From: Bacillota bacterium
GTDB taxonomy: Bacteria; Bacillota; Bacilli; Paenibacillales; NBRC-103111
Length of the DNA stretch: 64,000 nt
Assembly: GCA_023386955.1 (NCBI GenBank)
Contig: JAEWIS010000023.1
Location: forward strand, 558,001-622,000
Direction: 5' to 3'
In this document: positions 24,528 through 32,629 of the stretch, piece by piece
Position numbering within the stretch: position 1 is the stretch's first letter
Layout of the letters: each line of letters opens with the position of its first letter
The notes under the pieces: generated by a model
Told to the model about the DNA's origin: nothing
What the model saw: the letters and a program-made list of their open reading frames with translations, nothing else
Database searches by the model: none
Made by a program: the position numbers and the translations under genes

Positions 24528-25188
24528 CCATGGCCTTCAACAGCTCCGCCAAATTGCCCAAAGGAAGATTTGGCTCTGAATCGCCGGTTTCGTATACAGT
24601 GTGGGTGGTATAGATGGATTCGTCGGCGGCATTGTTCTCCGCCAGCTCAAAATCGCTGTAAGCTGCGATAAACACCTTGGCGGTGTTGGCGGCATCGTCC
24701 ACCGCACGGTGGTGGGAGCCTTCAAAACCGATCTCCAGCATCTCCAGCGCCTTCTTCAAGCCGATCTGGCGGTAGGTGCCTTCGCCGCTCCGTTTTTTCG
24801 AAAACTGCTTTTGGATGTCGTTGTGGTTGCGGATCCAGTCCAGCGGGATTTTGTGCTCGTTGCAGCTTTTCACCAGCTGGTATTTGTCATCGGGACCCCA
24901 GGCGCACATATAATACGATCCTGTACCGATCCAGCTGCGGAAGGCTTCAATCGCTGCTCCGAGAGCAGGCGCATTCTGGATATCCTGGTAGGTGATGCCC
25001 GTAAAGGCGGTGGTGTGCTGGTTGAAGGATGCGTCCCTCAAGGGTTTGACAAAGGTCTGGAAGGAATCCGTTATTTTTAATTGCCCTTCCAATTCCTGGA
25101 CGCGGACGGCGCCGATCTCGATAATCTCGGCCAGCCATTCCTGCTTGCGGATTACGGTAAACTCCAAATCATAGACAATCACATTCAT
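24514..25188 (-). CDS. DEDDh 3'-5' exonuclease, KapD-like
   Basis: The 224-residue protein shows the RNase T/DnaQ motifs: ExoI VYDLEFTV (Asp/Glu, residues 5-12), ExoII around CAWGPDDKYQL and ExoIII SHHRAVDDAANT near 169 with catalytic His and Asp. B. subtilis KapD is a similar exonuclease-like inhibitor of the KinA sporulation pathway and of RNA metabolism. ATG 25188 begins directly with the ExoI strand; an ATG at 25212 would add eight residues. Single gene, terminated by the shared hairpin. Nuclease activity is expected but the substrate (DNA or RNA) is open. Confidence 0.82.
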   Translation of the reverse strand: MNVIVYDLEFTVIRKQEWLAEIIEIGAVRVQELEGQLKITDSFQTFVKPLRDASFNQHTTAFTGITYQDIQNAPALGAAIEAFRSWIGTGSYYMCAWGPDDKYQLVKSCNEHKIPLDWIRNHNDIQKQFSKKRSGEGTYRQIGLKKALEMLEIGFEGSHHRAVDDAANTAKVFIAAYSDFELAENNAADESIYTTHTVYETGDSEPNLPLGNLAELLKAMEKKG

Positions 25189-25403
25189 ACTAAAGGACAC
25201 CTGACTTTCCAAAATTCAGATAAATGATACATGAATACGTGCTAATTGTAATACGAATGCGCGGCGCATACAAGGCAGCGTTCCGCCCCATTCATAGTTT
25301 TTTCGGGAAAAACCTGTTACAATGAGGAAAACTGTGGTCAAATCAACAAGCAGCCGCAACGGCAGCAGCTGTTGCGCGGATAGAAGCAAACAGGTGGGAT
25401 AAC

Positions 25404-26195
25404 ATGCGCATCGGTTTTTTTGACTCGGGTGTAGGCGGCGCTACGGTTTTGGCCCGCGCCTTGGCCTCCATGCCCGAAGAGGACTATTTGTATTTTGCCG
25501 ATACCCTGCATGTCCCCTACGGCGAGAAGCCCAAGGATGAGGTGCAGGGCCATATTTTTGATGCCGTGGAGCAAATGGTGGAGGAAGGCATCAAGGCGCT
25601 GGTGATTGCCTGCAACACGGCAACCAGCATCGCCGTGAAGGCGCTGCGGGAGAAATACTCCTTCCCGATTATCGGGATGGAGCCGGCAGTGAAGCCGGCC
25701 GTGATGCGGACGGCGGGAAGCGAGAAGCGGGTGCTGGTATTTGCCACCAGGCTGACGCTGCAGGAGGCTAAATTCCAGCAGCTGGTGTCCGCGGTGGACC
25801 AGCATCACATCGTCGATCACCTGGCCCTTCCAGGGCTGGTGGAGCTGGCGGAGCAGGGAATATTCGGCGGTCCGCAGGCGGAGGAGTACCTCCGGCGGGA
25901 GCTTGCCCCTTTTGACTTGGGATGTTACGGCACAGCGGTGCTGGGCTGCACCCATTTCCCGTTGTTCAGGCCCGTATTCGCGGAACTGCTGCCCGCCGGC
26001 ACCCATCTCATCGACGGGGCGGAGGGAACCGTTCGCCACTTGAAGGCAACGCTGGATAAGGCGGGGCTAACCGGAGGCGGAAGCGGCAGGTTGGAGTTTA
26101 TGTCCTCCGGCCACTCCCCAAAGACTGCAGACATTTTCAATGCGGCGCTGGATGCCGCTTCCGATATGGAGAAGCGGATGCGCCGGCAGGCGTGA
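25404..26195 (+). CDS. murI: Glutamate racemase
   Basis: The 263-residue protein starts IGFFDSGVGGATVLARAL, the conserved N-terminal motif of MurI/RacE with its phosphate-binding Asp-Ser. The two catalytic Cys appear in VIACNTATS (about residue 73) and VLGCTHFP (about residue 183). It converts L- to D-glutamate for peptidoglycan. GGTGGGATAAC precedes the ATG. The next gene follows 30 bp later, suggesting co-transcription. It is similar to the yrpC/racE type, so it could be a second racemase. Confidence 0.93.
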   Translation: MRIGFFDSGVGGATVLARALASMPEEDYLYFADTLHVPYGEKPKDEVQGHIFDAVEQMVEEGIKALVIACNTATSIAVKALREKYSFPIIGMEPAVKPAVMRTAGSEKRVLVFATRLTLQEAKFQQLVSAVDQHHIVDHLALPGLVELAEQGIFGGPQAEEYLRRELAPFDLGCYGTAVLGCTHFPLFRPVFAELLPAGTHLIDGAEGTVRHLKATLDKAGLTGGGSGRLEFMSSGHSPKTADIFNAALDAASDMEKRMRRQA

Positions 26196-26225
26196 GTTTA
26201 TCATACCAGACGGGAGGAAAAGGAC

Positions 26226-26909
26226 ATGAAAATCACCTTTTACGGACATTTCTGCTTTATGGTGGAGCATGGGGGAGTGCGGCTCATCCTTGATCCGTTT
26301 CTTTCTGGAAATCCCGCCTCCGGGCTGAAGCCGGACCAGGTTCAGGCGGACGCCGTCATTCTGACCCACGGCCATGACGATCATTTCGGCGACACGCTGG
26401 AGATTGCCTCCCGCTGCGGCTGTCCGGTCATAGCCATTCACGAGCTGGCGCATTTCTGCGCAAGCAAGGGAGCAGCCGTCCACGGCATGAATCTGGGAGG
26501 CACCTACCGCACGGAGGGTTATTCCGTCAAGCTGACTCCTGCGCGGCACAGCAGCTCCGTATCGGATAACGGCCAGCTTCTTTATGCCGGGGAGCCGGCC
26601 GGTGCGCTTATTACCATGGGAGGCAAAACCTTCTACCATTCCGGCGATACCGCACTGTTCGGGGATTTGAAGCTGATCGGCGACCTGCACCGGATCGATG
26701 CTGCGGCTCTGCCCATCGGGGACAATTACACCATGGGACCTGAGGAGGCCTTGCTGGCCGCCCAGTGGGTCCGTCCGGGTGTGGTGATTCCTGCCCATTA
26801 CAACACATTTCCGGGCATCCGGCAGGACCGTTTTGCCTTCGCTTCGGCGTGTGAGGATGCGGGCATCCGCTGTGCGCCGCTTTTGCCAGGTGAGAGCATT
26901 GAGGTGTAA
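26226..26909 (+). CDS. UPF0173 metal-dependent hydrolase (YtkL-like, beta-lactamase fold)
   Basis: The 227-residue protein has the metallo-beta-lactamase motif THGHDDHFGD near residue 41-50. Other metal ligands are in TPARHSSS and HSGDTALFGDL, followed by IPAHYNTFP. Length and N-terminus (MKITFYGHFCFMVEH) agree with the UPF0173 family, whose natural substrate is unknown. AGGAAAAGGA precedes the ATG. It follows the racemase gene closely. Confidence 0.9.
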   Translation: MKITFYGHFCFMVEHGGVRLILDPFLSGNPASGLKPDQVQADAVILTHGHDDHFGDTLEIASRCGCPVIAIHELAHFCASKGAAVHGMNLGGTYRTEGYSVKLTPARHSSSVSDNGQLLYAGEPAGALITMGGKTFYHSGDTALFGDLKLIGDLHRIDAAALPIGDNYTMGPEEALLAAQWVRPGVVIPAHYNTFPGIRQDRFAFASACEDAGIRCAPLLPGESIEV

Positions 26910-26966
26910 GCAGGGACTATGACAGGCGGGCAGCGAACTCTCCGAAAGGTTATTTTAAAACAAGGC

Positions 26967-27016
26967 AATCCCGTTGGGCAAAAGCGATTGTTTGCTGGCC
27001 TGGCGGGATTTTTCTT
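26967..27016 (+). terminator. Terminator of the racemase-hydrolase unit
   Basis: Outer stem AATCCCG / CGGGATT with an inner GCAAA / TTTGC stem, followed by TTTTCTTTT. The rest of the gap 26910-27233 holds no recognisable element apart from the bmrC ribosome site. Confidence 0.75.
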
Positions 27017-27233
27017 TTATGAGAAACCGGGCACCATGCCTTCTCGGAAAAAATGGTTATAGCAAGCTGTTCCGTTGACCCTTTTGCAGCGGGCATGGTA
27101 GAGTTCAGTTTGTTCCTGTGGGAAGCACGGATAGGGGATTGCGGATTATCCGGCCTCATGGTAAGATTCTGGAAAGAGAATAAATGTTCGCATTGAACGC
27201 GCGGACATGGATGAAACGAGGTGCACATAAGCC

Positions 27234-28988
27234 ATGTTGGCTGTATTGCGCAAACTTGGCTGGTTCTTCCGGCTGGAATGGAAACGGTATACGGTTGCCC
27301 TGGTGTTTCTGGCCTTGGCCGGCGTGGTGGAGGTTCTGCCGCCGAGACTCATTGGCCTGTTTATTGACGGCATTCAGCAGGGAAGCTTGACCGGCAACGG
27401 ATTTATGACCATGACTATCGTGTGGGTTTCCGTCACCGTGATTGGGTATTTGATGAATTACATATGGCATTACAAGTTATTTGGCGGGGCGTTTGTCCTG
27501 GAGCGGACGTTGCGGAGCAGGCTGATGGGCCATTTTCTCAAAATGACGCCGACCTTCTATGAACGCAACCGTACCGGAGATCTGATGGCCCGGGCCACCA
27601 ACGACTTAAAGGCGGTCTCCACTACTGTTGGCTTCGGTATCCTTACCCTGTCGGACTCGACCATTTATATGAGCACCATTCTGGTGATGATGGCCGCCGT
27701 TATCAGTTGGAAGCTGACGCTGGCTGCGCTTTTGCCGCTACCGTTTATCGCCTGGGCGATGAAGCATTACGGCAAGCTGATCCATGAACGTTACATGAAG
27801 GCCCAGGATGCCTTCGGCGAGCTGAACGACCAGGTGCTGGAATCCGTTTCGGGCGTGCGGGTGGTCCGCGCTTTTGTCCAGGAGGGGGCTGATGTCCTCC
27901 GCTTCCGCGACAAAACCGGTGAAGTGCTGGATAAGAACATTGCCGTCGCCAGGATTGACGCCATGTTTGATCCCACGCTGAAAATTTTGGTGGGCTTAAG
28001 CTATATCATCGGGATTTGCTACGGCGGGTTCCTGGTATTCAAAACCGAAATCACATTGGGTGAGCTGGTATCCTTTAATGTGTTTCTTGGCATGCTGATT
28101 TGGCCGATGTTCGCCATTGGCGAATTGATTAATATTATGCAGCGGGGCAATGCCTCCCTGGACCGGGTTTCGGAGACGCTGGACTATGTTCCGGACGTCC
28201 GTGAGGCTGATGTCCCCGCCTCAGTGGAGAAGCCGGACTCCATCGAATTCCGGGAAGTTACCTTCCGGTACCCGACCTCCGCTTCGGATAACCTGCACGA
28301 CGTAACCTTCACACTGCATCCAGGGGAAACCCTCGGCATTGTCGGCAAAACCGGCAGCGGTAAAACGACACTGCTCAAGCAGCTGCTCCGGGAGTACCCG
28401 GTTGGAGACGGGAACATTTCCGTTTCCGGCGTACCGATCCAGCGCATTGGGCTTTCCGCCTTGCTGGGATGGATCGGCTATGTGCCCCAGGAGCCTATTC
28501 TCTTCTCCAAAACCATCCGCGAGAATATCCTGTTCGGCGCGGAGCAGGCTTCCGAAGAAACCCTGGAGCGGGCTTTGGCCCGTGCCTCCTTCGCCAAGGA
28601 CATCCGCTTTCTGCCGCAGGGTTTGGATACGCTGGTGGGAGAAAAGGGAGTGGCATTGTCCGGCGGGCAAAAGCAGCGTGTCAGCATTGCCCGTGCGCTA
28701 ATCGCCGACCCGGAGATTCTGCTCTTGGATGATGCGCTTTCGGCCGTGGACGGCCGGACCGAAGCCGAGATTATTGAGGGCATCCGTCAGGAGCGCCAAG
28801 GGAAAACCACGTTAATCACCACACACCGGCTGTCTGCGGTGCAGCATGCAGACCGCATCCTGGTGCTGGAGGACGGACGTGTGATTGAAGAGGGGACCCA
28901 TGATCAGCTGGTCCGTTTGGGCGGTTGGTATAAGGAGCAATTTGACCGCCAGAAGCTGGAGGAGGCTCTCGGCGGAGAAGCGGTCTGA
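27234..28988 (+). CDS. bmrC: Heterodimeric ABC multidrug exporter subunit, BmrC-like
   Basis: The 584-residue half transporter has six membrane helices in its first 310 residues followed by a nucleotide-binding domain: Walker A GKTGSGKTT (about 369), signature LSGGQKQR (about 474), Walker B LLLDDALSAVDG (about 496). The base residue after Walker B is Asp rather than Glu, i.e. a degenerate ATP site, as in BmrC (YheI, 585 residues). Together with the following gene it forms an asymmetric drug exporter. GAGGTG precedes the ATG. A regulatory bmrB leader like that of B. subtilis was not recognised. Confidence 0.87.
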   Translation: MLAVLRKLGWFFRLEWKRYTVALVFLALAGVVEVLPPRLIGLFIDGIQQGSLTGNGFMTMTIVWVSVTVIGYLMNYIWHYKLFGGAFVLERTLRSRLMGHFLKMTPTFYERNRTGDLMARATNDLKAVSTTVGFGILTLSDSTIYMSTILVMMAAVISWKLTLAALLPLPFIAWAMKHYGKLIHERYMKAQDAFGELNDQVLESVSGVRVVRAFVQEGADVLRFRDKTGEVLDKNIAVARIDAMFDPTLKILVGLSYIIGICYGGFLVFKTEITLGELVSFNVFLGMLIWPMFAIGELINIMQRGNASLDRVSETLDYVPDVREADVPASVEKPDSIEFREVTFRYPTSASDNLHDVTFTLHPGETLGIVGKTGSGKTTLLKQLLREYPVGDGNISVSGVPIQRIGLSALLGWIGYVPQEPILFSKTIRENILFGAEQASEETLERALARASFAKDIRFLPQGLDTLVGEKGVALSGGQKQRVSIARALIADPEILLLDDALSAVDGRTEAEIIEGIRQERQGKTTLITTHRLSAVQHADRILVLEDGRVIEEGTHDQLVRLGGWYKEQFDRQKLEEALGGEAV

Positions 28989-29046
28989 GAGCAGCCGGGA
29001 AGTTCCTCAATATTTATTTTTATTTAGACTAATCGAAGAAGCGGCT

Positions 29047-29073
29047 CTCAAATCGGCTTTTCCGATTTCGAGG
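29047..29073. other. Hairpin between bmrC and bmrD
   Basis: AAATCGG / CCGATTT with outer CTC / GAG pairs and a five-base loop, in the 146-bp gap between the two exporter genes. No T-run follows, so processing or mRNA stabilisation is more likely than termination. Confidence 0.4.
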
Positions 29074-29134
29074 CTTTCATAACTTATCCAGCCGTTGGCC
29101 CGGACCAAGTTATTACGATAAGAGGTGAATCCCC

Positions 29135-31150
29135 ATGCAATCCACAGGCAGGCGTTTGCTAGGCTACGCTTTGCTGTACAAGAAAATGATTATCTTCGCC
29201 CTTGTGTTTCTGGCTTTGGCGGTAAGTACGGAAATGGCCGGGCCTATCATTGCCAAACGAATGATCGATACCCATATCATGGGCATAGAGAATACGTGGT
29301 ATCAGGTGCCCGAAAAGGATGACTATACTGCGGAATACAATGGAGCTTATTACAAACGCATGGACCATGTTGAACCCGGGGCAGCCCAAGGGGCGGCCGG
29401 GCAGATATTGCAAATTGGCCGGACCTATTATTGGCTGGACGGTCAGGTGCGTACGGACGGCCGCAAAACCGCTGACGGCGGTACGGTCACCATCGAAGGG
29501 GATTGGGGCAGCGCCAGCTATCCGGCGAAGGCGTTGTCCGCAGCGGAGCTGTACCCCTTCTACCGTCCGGAAATTCCCGCGCTGCTTCTGTCTGCGGCAG
29601 CCTACTTCGGCCTTCTGGTGGTAGGGGCGGGCTTCACCTACGGCCAGCGGCTGTTCCTGCAGACCAGCGCCAACAAGATCGTCAAGCGGATGCGGGATGA
29701 TGTGTTTGCCCGCCTTCAACGGCTGCCGGTAAGCTACTTTGACCGCCTGCCAGCAGGTAAAATCGTCTCCCGGGTCACGAATGATACGGAAGCGGTCCGG
29801 GAGCTGTTTGTGGCGGTGCTGGCGAACTTCTTTACCGGCATTATTTACATTGCAGCCATTCTCACCGCCTTGTTCCTGCTGAATGTGCGGCTGGCGCTGA
29901 TCGCCGTGCCCATCGTGCCAATCCTGGTGATTTGGATTGCCCTGTACCGCCGCTATGCGGGCCGGTACAACAAAGCCATCCGTTCGAAAATTTCCGACAT
30001 CAACGGCATGATCAACGAATCCATTCAAGGGATGACGATTATTAAAGCCTTCCGGCGGGAGCCCTCCATCAACGGGGAGTTTGAGGCTCATAACGGGGCG
30101 CTGTACGGCTACCAAAGCAAGCTCCTGAATCTGAACTCGCTCACCTCGCATAACCTTGTGAACCTGGTCCGGAACGTCCTGTTTCTGGTCCTGATTCTAA
30201 CCTTCTGGAAGGGCTCATTTGGTACCGGGGTGACTGTCGGTGTGTTGTACGCCTTCATCGATTATATGAACCGGATGTTCCAGCCTATTGTGGGTATTGT
30301 GAACCAGCTGACCAACCTGGAATCCGCAAGAGTGTCTGCAGAGCGGGTGTTCCAGCTGCTGGATGAGCAGGGAGATGAGGTGGCGGAAGGGACCATTCCC
30401 CGGTATAAGGGAGAGGTAGAGTTCCACAATGTTTTCTTTGCTTATAAAGATGAGGAATGGGTGCTGAAGGATATCCGGTTCCAGGCGGCGCAGGGGGAAA
30501 CGGTTGCTCTGGTAGGCCATACGGGGTCAGGGAAAAGCTCCATTATGAATCTGCTTTTCCGCTTTTATGACGTCCAGCAGGGAAGCATCACCATCGACGG
30601 ACGGGATATCCGGGATTTGCCCCGTCAGCATCTCCGGGCCCATATGGGCATCGTGCTCCAGGACCCGTTTATGTTCACCGGCACCATCGCCTCCAATGTC
30701 AGTCTGGAGGATCCTTCCATCAGTCGCGAAAGCGTCATTCAGGCGCTGAAGGATGTTGGCGCTTATGATATGTTCATGAAGTTTCCGCGGGGCATTGACG
30801 AACCGGTTGTGGAAAAAGGCAGCACCCTCTCGTTAGGGCAGCGCCAGCTGATTTCCTTTGCCCGTGCGTTGGCCTTTAACCCGGCTATTCTTATCCTGGA
30901 TGAAGCCACAGCAAGCATCGATTCCGAAACGGAGAGCTTGATCCAGAAGGCGCTGGACGTGGTCAAACAAGGCAGAACCACTTTTGTGATTGCCCATCGG
31001 CTGTCCACCATCCGGCAAGCGGATCAAATTCTTGTGCTGGATCACGGAAGGATCGCGGAGCGGGGGAACCATGACCAGCTCATGGCTCTGGAGGGCAAAT
31101 ACTTCGGCATGTACCAGCTGCAATCGGGTTTTGCCGCTGCAGTCACATAA
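29135..31150 (+). CDS. bmrD: Heterodimeric ABC multidrug exporter subunit, BmrD-like
   Basis: The 671-residue half transporter equals B. subtilis BmrD (673) in length and has the same extra extracellular domain between helices 1 and 2 (about residues 48-145, with TWYQVPEKDDY and TVTIEGDWG). Nucleotide-binding motifs: Walker A GHTGSGKSS (about 460), signature LSLGQRQL (about 565), in which S-G-G is changed to S-L-G, and Walker B ILILDEATAS with intact Glu. So BmrD supplies the catalytic Glu while BmrC supplies the canonical signature, giving one consensus and one degenerate site. It pairs with bmrC 146 bp upstream. Confidence 0.88.
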   Translation: MQSTGRRLLGYALLYKKMIIFALVFLALAVSTEMAGPIIAKRMIDTHIMGIENTWYQVPEKDDYTAEYNGAYYKRMDHVEPGAAQGAAGQILQIGRTYYWLDGQVRTDGRKTADGGTVTIEGDWGSASYPAKALSAAELYPFYRPEIPALLLSAAAYFGLLVVGAGFTYGQRLFLQTSANKIVKRMRDDVFARLQRLPVSYFDRLPAGKIVSRVTNDTEAVRELFVAVLANFFTGIIYIAAILTALFLLNVRLALIAVPIVPILVIWIALYRRYAGRYNKAIRSKISDINGMINESIQGMTIIKAFRREPSINGEFEAHNGALYGYQSKLLNLNSLTSHNLVNLVRNVLFLVLILTFWKGSFGTGVTVGVLYAFIDYMNRMFQPIVGIVNQLTNLESARVSAERVFQLLDEQGDEVAEGTIPRYKGEVEFHNVFFAYKDEEWVLKDIRFQAAQGETVALVGHTGSGKSSIMNLLFRFYDVQQGSITIDGRDIRDLPRQHLRAHMGIVLQDPFMFTGTIASNVSLEDPSISRESVIQALKDVGAYDMFMKFPRGIDEPVVEKGSTLSLGQRQLISFARALAFNPAILILDEATASIDSETESLIQKALDVVKQGRTTFVIAHRLSTIRQADQILVLDHGRIAERGNHDQLMALEGKYFGMYQLQSGFAAAVT

Positions 31151-31186
31151 AACAATGAATTGGATTGTATGGGAGAAATTACAAAT

Positions 31187-31747
31187 ATGGATGTTGTAAG
31201 ATGTGATTGGGCAAACAAATCCGAATTGGAAAAGCATTACCATGATACCCAATGGGGAAAGCCGGTTCATAATGACAAAGAGCTGTTCAAGATGCTCATT
31301 TTGGAGGGGAAGCAAGCGGGTTTAAGCTGGGCTACCATCTTAGCCAAAATGAATACACTTTGTCAGGCATTCGATCATTTCGACCCGGATAAGCTAATCG
31401 CATACGATGAGCATCGAATAGAAGAGCTGTTAAGAAATGACGGCATTATAAAAAACCGCTTAAAAGTGAACGCGGTCATCCACAATGCCAGAATGTATTT
31501 TCTTTTATGTGAAAAATACGGGTCGTTAGACGCTTTTCTTTGGGGTTATGTGGATTATCAACCCATCATCAATCATTGGGAAACAAGATCCGATGTACCT
31601 TCAAGCACTTCCTTATCAGATGAAATCAGTAAGCAGTTAAAAAAAGAAGGCTTTAAATTTGTGGGGACAACCACCATTTATGCCCTCATGCAATCCATAG
31701 GTATGGTCAATGACCATTTGAAATCCTGCAGTTTTCGCAATGCTTAA
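31187..31747 (+). CDS. tag: DNA-3-methyladenine glycosylase I
   Basis: The 186-residue protein has the Tag motifs RCDWANKSELEKHYHDTQWG near the N-terminus, quoted in part: a Cys-Asp-Trp start and HDTQWGKPVHND, then LEGKQAGLSWATIL around residue 42, and KFVGTTTIYALMQSIGMVNDH near the C-terminus with zinc-binding His. It excises N3-methyladenine from DNA. Base and codon use are clearly more AT-rich than in the neighbours (frequent aaa, tta, gat). ATG 31187 follows GGGAGA; an earlier TTG at 31160 is unlikely. It starts 36 bp after bmrD and is followed by its own terminator. Confidence 0.93.
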   Translation: MDVVRCDWANKSELEKHYHDTQWGKPVHNDKELFKMLILEGKQAGLSWATILAKMNTLCQAFDHFDPDKLIAYDEHRIEELLRNDGIIKNRLKVNAVIHNARMYFLLCEKYGSLDAFLWGYVDYQPIINHWETRSDVPSSTSLSDEISKQLKKEGFKFVGTTTIYALMQSIGMVNDHLKSCSFRNA

Positions 31748-31783
31748 ACGGGCGTTTAGCCGCACCAAATCAATCAATACCTA

Positions 31784-31816
31784 CAACATCGGGCCAGCAT
31801 GGTCCGATGTTTTTTG
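31784..31816 (+). terminator. Terminator of tag
   Basis: Stem AACATCGGGCCA / TGGTCCGATGTT (one G-T pair) followed by TTTTTG. A TATAAT directly after (31818-31823) could be the -10 of the sirtuin gene. Confidence 0.85.
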
Positions 31817-31867
31817 CTATAATAATAGCAATCTTTGGATAAGTGCATTCGAGGGAGGAGAATCGGC

Positions 31868-32629
31868 ATGCCGGAAAAAAAGCAAACGTTGGAGACGCTT
31901 CGTGAATGGATCAGTCTAAGCAGCCGGATTGTGTTTTTTGGCGGGGCCGGCACCTCTACGGAAAGCCAGATTCCTGATTTCAGGTCCGCTACAGGACTGT
32001 ATCAAACGGAAAGCCGGCAAGTCTATTCACCGGAGGAGATGCTGTCCAGAAGCTTTTTCTTCACCCATCCGGAGGATTTCTATACCTTCTACAAAACCAA
32101 GATGCTGTATCCCGATGCCAAGCCGAATCTGGCCCATAAAGCACTGGCCGAACTGGAGAGGCGGGGCAAGCTGGAGGCGGTAATCACCCAGAATATTGAC
32201 GGCCTGCATCAATCGGGCGGCAGCAAACGGGTGTTGGAGCTGCATGGCTCCGTGCACCGGAACGGATGTTTGAGCTGCGGTGCGGGTTACACCTTGGCCG
32301 AACTGCTGGCTATTCAAGGAACAGTGCCCCGCTGCAAAAATTGCGGAGGCCTCATTAAACCGGATGTAGTCCTTTATGAGGAGCAGCTGGATTCGGATAT
32401 TCTCCATCAGTCGGTGAATGCCATCCGGCAGGCGGACATGCTGATTGTCGGCGGCACCTCTCTGACTGTCAATCCAGCCGCCGGACTGGTGCAATATTAC
32501 CGCGGCAGCCGGCTGGTGCTGATCAACCAAACCGAAACGGCATACGACCGGTTCGCCCAGCTGGTGATCCGTGATCCCATCGGCGAAACCTTGGGCCAGG
32601 CCGTGTGGGGAGACGGCGTAAAGCTGTGA
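31868..32629 (+). CDS. NAD-dependent protein deacylase (sirtuin)
   Basis: The 253-residue protein has sirtuin motifs in order: GGAGTSTESQIPDFRS (NAD site, residues 24-39), TQNIDGLHQ with invariant Asn-Asp near 110, ELHGSVHR with catalytic His near 126, zinc Cys in CLSCG and CKNCGG (about 135-165), and VGGTSLTVNPAA. It removes acyl groups from lysines using NAD and resembles B. subtilis SrtN/CobB-type enzymes. ATG 31868 follows GGGAGGAG. Its stop codon overlaps the GTG start of the PglX-like gene (GTGA), so the two are translationally coupled. Confidence 0.92.
   Translation: MPEKKQTLETLREWISLSSRIVFFGGAGTSTESQIPDFRSATGLYQTESRQVYSPEEMLSRSFFFTHPEDFYTFYKTKMLYPDAKPNLAHKALAELERRGKLEAVITQNIDGLHQSGGSKRVLELHGSVHRNGCLSCGAGYTLAELLAIQGTVPRCKNCGGLIKPDVVLYEEQLDSDILHQSVNAIRQADMLIVGGTSLTVNPAAGLVQYYRGSRLVLINQTETAYDRFAQLVIRDPIGETLGQAVWGDGVKL

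Noticed and set aside
27184..27390. Possible leader peptide for bmrC
   Set aside because: The frame runs into bmrC, is Trp/Cys-rich by chance and no terminator or anti-terminator hairpin follows it.
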